A stretch of DNA of 43,027 bases from Purshia tridentata (Eukaryota; Streptophyta; Magnoliopsida; Rosales; Rosaceae). Shown here one piece after another: positions 33,775-43,027 of this stretch. The notes beneath the pieces were generated by a model. That model worked only from the letters and a program-made list of their open reading frames with translations, was not told the origin of the DNA and did no database searches. The translations under genes and the position numbers were made by a program. Within the stretch, counting starts at the first letter, position 1, and every line of letters begins with the position of its first letter. The DNA lies in assembly GCA_003254885.1 (NCBI GenBank), contig QANT01004354.1, forward strand, positions 1-43,027, given 5' to 3'.

Positions 33775-33962
33775 GCCTGCCGTACATGCGCAGGGCCCAT
33801 AACCTGCCATACGCATGCAGGGCCAATAGTCCTGCCGTACATGCGCAGGGCCTACGACCTGCCGCACGCATGCAGGGCCAATATCCTGCCGTACATGTGC
33901 AGAGCCAGGGTCTGTCATACACATGCAGGGCCAACAACCTGCCGTACGTGCACGCAGGGCCG
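33775..33962. repeat. Minisatellite of about 27-bp units with CCTGC...GCAGG hairpins
   Basis: About seven diverged units contain CCTGCCGTACATGCGCAGGG or the variant with CGCATGC. Each can pair CCTGC with GCAGG. It ends in CGTGCACGCAGGG, shared with the end of the 52-bp array in the related LTR. Confidence 0.75.
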
Positions 33963-35172
33963 CCCCCAAAGGGCAAAGCATCCCGGCACACGGCCCAAAG
34001 CCTATGTGTGTGCCGTGATGGGTCCCAAAGACCTATATACTTCCATAATCCAAGACGGGTACTAAGTGGGGGCTTAATAAAAATCCAAAACCATCCGTCC
34101 TCAATCATTCACATTGAAATTGAATAATTCCATTTGAAAAACTTTCTTAAAATTATGGAGAAATCGATAATTGTTCCAGAAAAACTTTACTTGAAATTAT
34201 TTTCACAGAACCTCAATCAAAAATTGATAAAAATAAATATTAACCCGTAAACTCATTTAATAGCACTCCAAATCCCAAAATCAATATTGCTAATTGAACT
34301 TCATAACTAAGCAAAGCATAAGAAAATAAATTCAATTTAAAAACTTGAGAACTTAAATAAGACGAAGTCCACTCACAGAGATAGACTAGCCTGGGTCTCC
34401 GAATGGATCGTGATCGTCGCAATCGTCCGGGTGTCGTTTCGACAACCCAAAAATGTCTAACTTCACCTCAAAACCACCATTTCTCCGATTTTCACCAACT
34501 AACCATTCTAAATCACAATTGATGATTTCTAAGTTTGGAAATTACTTAAAACCACCTCAAATTATAACCCAAAATCAAGGATTCCAAGAGATTTGACATG
34601 GTTTCCAAATCTCTAATGCCCAAGTTTCTAACTTCTCACAATAATTCCTCAATTCAAGTTTCAATTCACTCTAAATCCATACCATAACCACCAATAGCAC
34701 CATGGAACTCTTAATTATCCTCAATTAAACAAGAATTCCGAATTGGCATAATCTCCCAAAATTCTAAATTCCACAATCTTCAAAATCAAGCAATCAAGCA
34801 AGTCCCAAATCACCCCAAATTCGTGCTAAATCTCACAATTACGCAAAACAACCACCCATTTCACTCAAACCAGGCCCAATCCGAAATGGCATAACTCCAC
34901 TTTCCCCAATTTTCCAATCTCTCAAGATTCCTTTAAATTCTTCAATCTAACCTTGAATTTGTAGTTACTAGGAGTGATTATTGCCCAAAAATACATAAAA
35001 CACATTCCAATTTCCTAAATTCTAAACTTCTCAATTATTCAAAATTAAACCACCAATTTAGAGGGAAATAAAGCCTAGAGTGAGGGGAACAAAACCCACC
35101 TAAAGTAGAGAGAAGGGGCGCCGGAAAACTGGCCGGAATTGAAGGAAGGGACCGGTGACAATGGCAGCTTCC

Positions 35173-35860
35173 CCAGCTAGTTTTGTCGCACGCAGGGGCT
35201 GGGCTAGCTGGAGGAGTAGCTGGGGAGGCAGGTCGGCGGTGAGGCAGCTGGTCGGCAGCTGGGGTATCGCCGACGGGTCTGGGTCGGCCACCATGGGTTG
35301 GGTGGGTCGCGCGCAGAGGGAGAGGGGAGAGAAAGTCACGGGCTGGGGCTGTGCGTGGGGAAATAAAAGGGGGAAGAGGAAATTTCCAAAAAATTCTGGA
35401 AATTTAAACCCACTTTAACATATTTACAAGTTTTCCCCTTACTTTAAACCTTCGTATTTTTCAAACCGTAGCTCTGAACGATGCATACTACATGTCTATG
35501 AACTCGTGAAGCCGAGCAGCGCACAGAGGCAAGGAGGTATCGGGAGAGAGAGATAAGGGGCTGGGCGGCGTCGGGAGGTGGCTGGCCGGCGACTGGCGAC
35601 GTCGCCGGCAGGTCTGGGTGGTCGGAGTGGCTGGGGGGAAGGTCACGCAGGGAAGGGAGGGGAGGAAGTCACGGGCTGGAGGGGGTCTGTGCGAAAAATA
35701 AAAGGGGGGAGAGAGAGAGAGAGAGAATTCCAGAATTTTCTGGAATTCTAAGTCATTTTGCCCATAATTACAAGTTTGCCCCTTACTTTGATCTTCCGTA
35801 TTTCACAAACCGTAACTCCAAACGACGCATGCTACGTGTCTACGAACTCGTGAAGTCGAG
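35173..35860. repeat. Diverged 344-bp tandem duplication inside the LTR
   Basis: Units of about 344 bp (to 35516 and to 35860) share the GTCACGGGCTGG block, AAATAAAAGGGGG, TTCTGGAA, a CCCCTTACTTT block and the terminal ACTCGTGAAG(C/T)CGAG. A GA microsatellite (35709-35726) expands in the second. The related LTR at 23755-26626 has one copy of the terminal block near 26390-26445. Confidence 0.75.
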
Positions 35861-36100
35861 TTCTACGCAACCATGTCAAAGTCAACTCTAAACTCCAAGT
35901 AATTTAAAAAGTCAACTTTGAGCTCTTTTACCACGTTCATAACTTTTTAACCGTAACTCTAAATCACCCATGCCGCGTGTCAATGAACTCGTGAGCTCGA
36001 GACCTTCCTAACGGACCCAAGGTCAAAGCTAAAATCTCACTAGAATCGAAAGTCAACTTGGGCCCTATAATAGTGTACTTAAAAGGTATGGGTCGTTACA

Positions 36101-36248
36101 GGCTGCCCCGGAATCTGGCCATTTCGTCATCTGTGAACCTGGCCCTTAAAGTTCTCAAGCTCTCGGTAAGTAGCGACCGGCAATTAATTCGGGCTGAGTG
36201 TGGAGGGCATTTGCACTTGAGCTCGTACTTTAACCCACCCGACATATC
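36101..36248 (-). pseudogene. Exon remnant, DUF1985-like transposon protein
   Basis: The minus strand after a TTTTTCAG acceptor (ending at 36249) is open for about 49 codons to the LTR edge. It encodes KCKCPPHSARINCRSLL and FTDDEMARFRGS, resembling the start of DUF1985 regions found in Mutator-like/Ulp1-associated plant transposon proteins (a conserved Arg-Ile-Asn-X-Arg/Ser, then Glu-X-X-X-Phe/Arg-Phe before a Phe-Gly-His-Phe-Leu core, lost here). The assignment is from memory of the family and tentative. The rest of the exon is cut off by the solo LTR. Confidence 0.4.
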
Positions 36249-36259
36249 CTGAAAAATGT

Positions 36260-36425
36260 GGACAAACATTAATTTGTAGACATAGTGTAGACAATGTGTA
36301 AATAATGTGTAGACACAAAATTCCAAAACGTTCATCATTTGCAGACAATGGCTAGGCAATGTGTTGACAGGGAGTGAACAATGTGTACACAGAGAGTGGA
36401 CAATGTGTGGACACAGAATTCCATA
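36260..36425. repeat. Degenerate minisatellite, GACAATGTGTAGACA-type units
   Basis: About ten irregular units of the type (G)ACAATGTGT(A/G)GACA with interspersed CAGAATTCCA occur upstream (minus strand) of the DUF1985-like exon, probably in its intron. No function is apparent. Confidence 0.65.
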
Positions 36426-37926
36426 GCTTGCTAGCACATTAATAGTCGAGGGCATAAATGCATCTCATGCCCTCATATGTGATTATGTCAATGACTATGA
36501 GACAACTAGGACAATCCCGGAAGCCAACAACAGAACTACGTAAACTACAGCTTCAAGAGAGATGACATCATTGGATTATTTAGAAATTTCCTCACAACTC
36601 AATTGTTTTGGCTTTCTTCATCTTTCAAATCCTGTACTATATCCTAAAAAGATAAACCGGATTCTTCATTAACCGTAGTTGTACATTTGTACAATTCTCA
36701 TACTCATTGACTGTTTTTTTAGCTTCTGTAAGTTAAACACCAACTTCTCAAACAAAACAGAAAACCCCAAAATGCAACAGAGAGCACAGAGGGGGGTTAT
36801 ATTGATACTTAAATTTTGGGAGTTTTATTTGGGCCTAAACACTTCTTTTGCTAAAGTAGGAGCTTTTTAATAATAATCTCCATCCCTAAATTTCCATACA
36901 AACATGGCATTTCAAGGTAATGGCAGTGTTGCATATACTATTTTAATTTAGGTCGAAGTTATCTTCAAATCATCCCCAAAAATAAAAACCAACAATGATC
37001 ACCACCAAAAGACCCTTTACCCTTCTTCATATTCCATTAATCCTTGTTTCTTTTTTGCTTTCGATGCTCTCAGCTCACCCCCTCCATATCGTTCCAAGCA
37101 AGCCATAAAAGTCCTAGTGAACTCTCTACAAAACAACCACTCTCCAAACCCAAAACCCGAACTCAAATGCAACAACAACAAAGTTCAAAAATCTGACATT
37201 CTCGCCAAAAATCAGCAATGACCCACTTGTGTGTATGGCGGCCTTCAGCTGGCGATGGAGCTTTGGAGCACAGGATACGGCAAACATCATGGATGCTAGG
37301 CTCTGTTGTACAAGTCACTCTTCCTCGTCATTATCTCTTTGTGTCTCGCCTCTGGTTTGTACAGGGTGTTGGCAAGGTCAAACAATGGAAGTTATGCTTT
37401 TGGAAGTTAACTGGAATGGGAGGTTACTGAAGATTAGAGGAAGATAACGGGGTTGTATAGGTTAGTTACAAAATGGTGAGGGCATATTTGTCCAAATTTG
37501 ACCCAAAAGGCTAAAAAAGTCTTAATTGTAGGGTCTAAAAAAATCTTTTTGACGTTTTTTTGGTCTATTTTAGGTAATTTCTCATTAAAGAAATAGACTT
37601 GACGCTAATAAGGCATGCTAACAAGCTGATCGAGAACATTAGACAAAACATGCAAATTTGAAATACAATTCATGGACATATTGGAAGACAAAGGAAATAA
37701 AAGGTCATAAGAGGGGATGAAATGCTTCTAAAACCCAAGAAGATGCAAAATGAGGTTCTAAGCTTTTGAATCTATGTGAAAAAGGGATAAATTTTTCATT
37801 CATGATTATGGAAATGAAAACAAATTAATCAAGTATAAATTAATTAAGACTATTAGATTTGGGTTGGAATAGATAATATTTAAATAAATATGATATTAAT
37901 TTCATATTAAAAATAGATGGTGATGT
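36426..37926. other. Unassigned sequence with a possible gene fragment
   Basis: No complete gene is seen. At 36995 the plus strand opens with an ATG and about 37 codons including a strongly hydrophobic run (LLHIPLILVSFLLSML), like a signal peptide. With a one-base shift near 37085 a second frame stays open to 37219 (SKQAIKVLVNSL, then Asn/Pro-rich). I do not recognise the protein. It may be the 5' end of a captured or decayed gene. The remainder is AT-rich, and the 37850-37926 part is the hAT target. Confidence 0.35.
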
Positions 37927-37942
37927 CAAGGTATTAAATTTC
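37927..37942 (+). repeat. Left terminal inverted repeat of hAT element
   Basis: CAAGGTATTAAATTTC follows GGTGATGT and pairs with 42723-42738 at 13 of 16 positions. CAAGG fits the usual CA(A/G)GG start of hAT ends. Confidence 0.85.
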
Positions 37943-39123
37943 GTTTTGAGGGGGTATCGAAATTTTTTGATGTACATATTAAAATTTCGCCGAAATTTTG
38001 ACATCCATATTAGTGCGAAATTTCACTCCACCTGCCATATTTCGCTCCTTTCTCACTCACTAGTCTCTCACCCAAATCAACACAGGTTGTCTTTCTTCGC
38101 TTGATCCCTTCACAGGACCTTACTTCTATCGCTGGCGCACCATCTCCGGCGTGACCCGCAGCCACCCCCGACCCACAGCCACTCCGCTGCACACTGCGCT
38201 CTGCCTCTGCCTCTCCTTGGCTTGGCTTCTTGCTGACCCGCAAGCTGAAGCTGCCGCCGCCGCCTTGCGAAGTTGATCAGCACTCTCCCGTGACCCAAGA
38301 CTGGAACCTACAGGAGCCACCCACCCGTCAGCCTCCTTCAACTCCAAGATCTCGGGTGCAACACTAATCTGAAATAATAGCCCATCAAGCAGCCACGCTT
38401 GTTTGCCGATCCCGGCCACCTCGAGCATCCGATCAACATAATTTTTTGTGGTTTTGCTTCTTCTCACTATGGGCTTTCACTTTCCTAATGTTTAGATTCC
38501 TAATTTGAAGAATTTGTGATATTGAATTTTAGGGTTTTAGTTTTACACCAATTTTGGGTTTAATTTTGACATATTTGATTAAGTAAAAATTGAGTTGTTT
38601 ACTTGGGTTATTTAAATTATCTAGTATGAATGCATGATGAAATTATGCTTGATTTTGGGTTTGAATTTGATTTGAATCATTTGATATAAATTATAATTTT
38701 GAAATAATCATAAAAATACCTTGAATTTCTAACTAGAAGTCTAAAACTACTAAGTTAGTAAGTTTACTAGTCTAATATATATAGATAATAATTTATTATG
38801 AAGTTAATTTTGAATTATGAATCATGATTCATGAATCTATGGATTAAAGATTTATAGTCTATATAAATTATAAGTTATAGAATTGGTAATTTGGTGGTTT
38901 GATAAGTTTGGTAATTTGGTGGTTTGATAAGTTTGGAAACTAATATTAAGAAATTGAGTAATATATTGTAAATGGTACATTAGTAAAATGAAATGAAATT
39001 GGTAATACCTATATTTGTAGTATCCGAATATGGAATTAGAATTTAGGTTTGGTAATACTAATTTGTTATTTTGTTAGTGACTTATATTGTGCATGTCTTT
39101 TTTTAATGGGAATTTAGGATTCA
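37943..39123 (+). other. hAT 5' region: subterminal repeats, GC-rich leader, likely 5' UTR intron
   Basis: AAATTTCG-type motifs fill 37935-38040. A GC-rich stretch (38050-38430) reads as 5' leader. The AT-rich 38470-39117 ends in TTTAG just before the ATG at 39124 and is probably an intron in the leader. An open frame on the opposite strand at 38126-38467 is a by-product of GC content. Confidence 0.5.
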
Positions 39124-42100
39124 ATGGCCAACGAAGGAAGATCACATGATCCAACTTGGGAACATGCAAATCCAATACCGGGTACTAAACAAGGTTCAAT
39201 ATGTAAATATTGTGGCCTAACCATGAAGGGTGCTGGAGTGACCAAACTAAAATACTATTTTAATGGTATGGATCCTGGAAATAATGTGCAACCATGCAAG
39301 CAAGTCCCATCAGAAGTGAAACAATACATCACTTTACTGTTGCAACACAAACAAGACCAAAAAAAGAAAAAAATACAATGAATGGAGGATGTCATGGAAT
39401 AGCTTCGAGGACAAAAACATGCTAATTTGAGTGACGATGAAGAGGATGATGATGATGAAAATCATAATGATGATATGGGGCTTGAGGAGCGAAGACATTT
39501 TTGAACTGCACTTCGAGCCTTTAGAGCAGCAAAATGGGAGAGAGAACACTTACATAAAGTCTCAAATAGATGACAAAGTTCTGGTTCTGACTCTGGTGCA
39601 CAGATGCGAAGAGTAAGGAGCATGAGGGAATCTTATTCAACACCAACACCTCTAGTAGCGCTAAGTTTGTACAAGGCATCAAAAGCATGTCAAAAGAGTG
39701 TTAAAAATCTCTTTTCTAGAGGGTCAATCAAAGAGGGGATGGGACGCTTGATCAGCAAGTTCTTCATCTATGCAAATGTTCTTCCTTCAAAGGCAGCATC
39801 TCATCATTTTAAAAATTTAGTGATAGGATGTCAGCAAACAGGATTAGGAGTGGACCCTCCATCACCTCACCAAATACAAGGCCCATATTTGGAACAGGAA
39901 TTTAAAGAGATGCAAGAGCACGTCAACCAATTGAAGACTGATTGGGCAACTTTTGGTTGCACCATCATTTGCGATGGTCGGACAAGTCCAACCAGATTGT
40001 TTATTATAAACTTCATGGTTTATTCAAAAGGGAAGACAGTATTCCTCAAGCCTGTTGATTCTTCAGATCGCATAAAGGATCATAAATACATATATGGACT
40101 ACTGAAGGATGTGATCGCAGAAGTTGGAGAGGTAAATGTTGTTCAAATTGTGACAGATAATAGTTCTGCATTTGTCAAAGTAGGAAAGAAGTTAATGAGT
40201 AAATACAATATCTACTGGACGTCGTGTGCAGTACATTGTATTGATCTCATGTTTGAGGAGATGAGAAAGAAAGATCAGATTGCTAGTGTGATTAAAAAAG
40301 CCCGAATGATCTCAAATTTTATTTACAACCATAATTGGTTGTTAGCAAAGATGCGGGAAATTTGCAAGGGAGATATTGTTCGTCTTGCTGCCACCCGATT
40401 TGCTACAAACTATTTAGCATTAGATAGTTTGCATGATAATATGTTGGGGTTGAGACAATTGTTCACCAGTAATGATTGGTGTAATAGCACTTTCGTGCGT
40501 TCAGAGGCTGGTAAGATGGTTGAATCAATAGCACTTGATCTCACTTTTTGGGGACAAGTGAAAAAGGTTTTCTGTCTATTTAAACCTCTCTATGTTGTTT
40601 TACGTATCGTGGACACAAAAGTTTATCCTACCATGGGATCAATTTATGAGTTGATGCGTGTCGTGAAGGAGGAGCTAGGCAAACTTCCTAGTGCACGGTG
40701 GGTGATAAAAATTATTAATGACCGATAGTTTAAAACATTATACCAAGATTTGCATGCAGCAGGTAACCCAATCATTTATTTGCTATTTGGTTTTGAATCT
40801 TTTGATTGTTTAAATTGATTTCACTTTAAATTGGTTTACTATATTTACTTGATACATGCAGCATATTATTTGAATCCTCGCTATCAGTATCCACCTGGCG
40901 TTGGAGATGATAGTGAACTTATTCGGGCAGTGCATAAAGTATTTTCGAAATTAGATCCTTATTGTTCGGAAATTGGCCAATTTGGAAATGAGGTAAAATA
41001 ATTTGCTGATAAATCCTTACTTCTTACAAATGATATTAATACTTTATATAATTTACTTATCTTAAATTATATATTTGACTAATATTAATATATTGTATGA
41101 TTTGTATCCAGTTAACATATTTTAAAGATGCACGTAAAATGTTTGGAGAGCGAGCTGCAATTGCTGCTCGATCTAGAATGTCTCCTTGTAAGTGTACATC
41201 TTATTTATATAAGTTGGATTAACATAATTAACTTCATTACTTATTTGAATTATTAATTTATTTCTATAGTTACACATTTGCACTTACACAAACAATTTTT
41301 TTATTTTAGGTGAATGGTGGGTCATGTATGAGAGTAATGTGCCTACTTTGAGAAAGTTAGCCATCAAAATTTTATCACAAACGGCGACATCATCAACTTG
41401 TGAAAGAAATTGGAGCACTTTCGCACTCATACACACCAAGCAACGAAACAGGCTCTCATATAATAGGTTAGAGAAGCTGGTATATTGCTACTATAATATG
41501 AAGCTTACACTTCGAGACAAGAAAGCAGAGCAAGATCGCATCGATGAATATGATCCAGTAGATTTGTTTAAGATTGCTATGAGGGATGATGATATAGAGG
41601 GAGACCAACTTTATCAGTGGATTAGGCCCCTCCATTTAGATGATGTTGAAGGCAATCCAGATCCTGATATTGTAGCTCAAGCATGCCAGGAAGGTATTAA
41701 TGTGGATAGAGTTATAAGTGAGGAGGTGAGCCCAGCTAGGAGTTTTGAGGAACTTATGCAACCAAGGTCGACATATTGTAACGAGTCAGTTCCTGCTAAT
41801 CTTTCTCGATCAGGCAACTCCAACAGAGGCTCAGACTCACCTAGCAATAGTGGAGGTAGTGGTAATAGTAGTGGTGGTGGTGGTGGTGGTGGTGGTGGTG
41901 ATAGTGGTGGTGGTGGTGTTGGTGGTGGTGGTGGTGAAAATGAAGATTATATTGGATATCTTCAGGAGTTTATGAGCCCATTTATTGGTGAAGCGAATTA
42001 TACCTATGCAACACAAAATCAAGATCATGGGAGTAGGCGTGCTGGATCAGGAATTAGTGCCATAGGAAAGGAGTATGCCCGCTGACAAAGAAGTTATGGA

Positions 42101-42469
42101 AGTCTGGAACTAGAAGAAGAAGATTCGTTATCCACCACTTTTGGCTCTATGGGGGTAGGACGTGACAATTTCAATTATGGACAAAATCCTCTAATCTTCT
42201 ACCCACCATCACATATACCTTACTCAGTTGATTCTGATAGTAACTCATGGACACAGCCAGAGACAAACTCTACAAATGAGTATGGCTATGGGCAAATTCC
42301 ACCACAACAAGTTCCTGATCCATATGGTTGGTATGTTGGGAATTTTATACAAAATTATAGTAGAGAAGTATCCTGGGGTGATTATTCTTCACAGTACACC
42401 TACTCTGGACATGATGATACTGAAGACAATGAACAGTTTGAACCTCGTAGAAACTTTATGTGGTATTGA
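39124..42469 (+). pseudogene. hAT transposase gene (BED, DUF659, hAT dimerization), six in-frame stops
   Basis: Four exons are inferred with GT-AG introns: 39124-40762, 40862-40992, 41112-41187 and 41310-42469. Joining keeps the frame. Exon 1 opens with a BED-type finger (CKYCGLTMKGAGVTKLKYYF), an acidic stretch, then DUF659 with Asp in ICDGRTSP (39973-39975) and Asp in VTDNSSAF, the likely first two catalytic acids. Exon 4 carries the dimerization motif SSTCERNWSTF, a Gly-rich linker and an acidic tail ending FMWY. Stops at 39379, 39400, 39502, 39571, 40726 and 42083 lie in the same frame and replace residues usually Arg, Gln or Trp. The protein would bind the ends and cut the DNA; this copy is inactive. 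Confidence 0.88.
41868..41936 (+). repeat. (GGT)n microsatellite coding a Gly-rich linker in the hAT gene
   Basis: An almost pure GGT run, with a few AGT, GAT and GTT units, is read in frame as Gly with Ser, Asp and Val. It lies between the dimerization domain and the acidic tail. Confidence 0.9.
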
Positions 42470-42722
42470 TTCTATTGAATATTTATGTTATTTATGTAAT
42501 TATTAATAAGTGAATCATTTTTTTGTACAATATTTGCTTCTAACATGCATTATATTCATCTTATATAACATGTTTTCTTTAATGTTTTTTATCAAAGTAG
42601 TAGATAATATGTTAAATAAATTTTTGGTAAATTTTCATTTAAAATTTCTGTATTTTAAAAGTAATTTCCATCGTTTCCATTTAATTTTTGTCGAAATTTC
42701 CATTAAAATTTTTTACAAAATT

Positions 42723-42738
42723 GAAATTTAACTCATTG
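42723..42738 (-). repeat. Right terminal inverted repeat of hAT element
   Basis: The minus strand reads CAATGAGTTAAATTTC and is followed on the plus strand by the second GGTGATGT duplication. Confidence 0.85.
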
Positions 42739-42746
42739 GGTGATGT

Positions 42747-43027
42747 GTATAATCACCAAAAAAATAAAAGAATGATGTTTTAATTGTGCCATAAATATAA
42801 TAGACCCAGAAAAAAAAAAGGGGTGCCATAATCTTTCCCCATATATTAATACCATGATTTAATATCCCAACCCAACCCAATCCAATTTGCAATACTTTTT
42901 AACACAAAGTTGAAAGTTTCAGTGGTTCCAACTTCCATCTCTCTATAGCCTCTACTTATTATTTGCAGGCGGGAAACTGATAATTGGGAGCAAAACCCTC
43001 CCTCCAAAAACCGCGACGCAGACAAAC
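42747..43027. other. Unassigned flank, possible promoter with E2F-like site
   Basis: AT-rich host or older repeat sequence turns richer in C and G after 42900. GCGGGAAA at 42969-42976 is the reverse complement of the E2F consensus TTTCCCGC and lies after a CT-rich stretch (CCATCTCTCTATAGCC). One such 8-mer per 40 kb is expected by chance, so this is only a hint of a promoter for a gene to the right. Confidence 0.25.

Larger units (their letters stand above)
33085..36100 (-). mobile_element. 3016-bp solo LTR, same family as 23755-26626, no matching TSD
   Basis: The ends TGACAGGACTC and GGTCGTTACA correspond to those of the LTR at 23755-26626. Shared internal blocks include GGGCCGCCCCCAAAGGGC, GATGGGTCCCAAAGACCT and AACTCGTGA(A/G) boxes. 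The flanking 5 bp differ (AGTCC and GGCTG), and the sequences on the two sides are unrelated (copia gag on the left, a DUF1985-like exon on the right). No gag or pol is inside. The orientation is minus, like the other copy. No coding sequence is supported in these 3 kb. Confidence 0.75.
37927..42738 (+). mobile_element. Complete hAT-superfamily DNA transposon, decayed transposase
   Basis: The 4812-bp element is bounded by 8-bp duplications GGTGATGT (37919-37926 and 42739-42746). Its terminal inverted repeats CAAGGTATTAAATTTC and CAATGAGTTAAATTTC (minus strand of the right end) match at 13 of 16 positions. The subterminal 200 bp on each side are rich in AAATTTCG/CGAAATTT motifs, likely transposase-binding sites. 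Inside lies a split gene with BED finger, DUF659 and hAT C-terminal dimerization domains. Ends, duplication length and protein domains agree on hAT. The identical duplications suggest that it moved not very long ago, although the gene is now broken. Confidence 0.92.

Noticed and set aside
38126-38467. 113-codon minus-strand frame in the hAT leader
   Set aside because: It is antisense to the GC-rich 5' leader, with no recognisable domain and no upstream promoter features.
41837-42028. Thr-rich minus-strand and Val-rich plus-strand frames at the GGT run
   Set aside because: They are other-frame readings of the (GGT)n microsatellite inside the hAT exon.

Overview
The window is plant nuclear heterochromatin. 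It holds no host gene that I can defend. Evidence for a plant is the set of element families: a Sirevirus-type Ty1/copia element, chromovirus-like LTRs beginning TGTAAC(A/G)(C/A)CCC, an L1-type LINE with DUF4283-like and zf-RVT-like parts, and a BED/DUF659/dimerization hAT transposon. The species cannot be named from the sequence.

Layout. 1-2756: the 3' end of a plus-strand Sirevirus-type element, with an intact 350-codon ORF downstream of where pol would be, two polypurine tracts and a 1208-bp LTR. 2757-19333: a tandem satellite of about 150-bp monomers in an 11-monomer higher-order repeat of about 1.6-1.7 kb, split at 3537-9644 by a minus-strand LINE. 19334-33084: a second element of the same Sirevirus family in the opposite orientation, so two inverted 3' LTRs bound the satellite. 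This second copy carries gag, protease, integrase, RT/RNase H, the extra post-pol ORF, polypurine tracts and 3' LTR. It is broken by a 2120-bp LTR insert (TSD TCTAT) inside its LTR and a 2872-bp solo LTR (TSD AACGG) inside the extra ORF. Its 5' end is cut by another LTR of that second family (33085-36100), whose flanks do not match. 36101-37926: a short DUF1985-like exon remnant, a minisatellite and unassigned sequence. 37927-42738: a complete hAT element with 13/16 terminal inverted repeats and an exact 8-bp target duplication; its transposase gene has six in-frame stops. 42747-43027: unassigned AT-rich sequence with one E2F-like site near the end.

Reading. The satellite appears to be the oldest layer. 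The LINE and both Sireviruses entered it, all within a short portion of the monomer, and LTR elements then nested in the right Sirevirus. Nearly all coding regions are decayed. The stops fall mostly at positions where the family usually has Trp, Arg or Gln, as expected from C-to-T decay of methylated, silenced DNA. The 350-codon post-pol ORF of the left Sirevirus is the only long open frame that looks intact. The points most worth following are the satellite higher-order repeat with its recombinant junctions, the post-pol ORF, and the hairpin-forming minisatellites inside the large LTRs.
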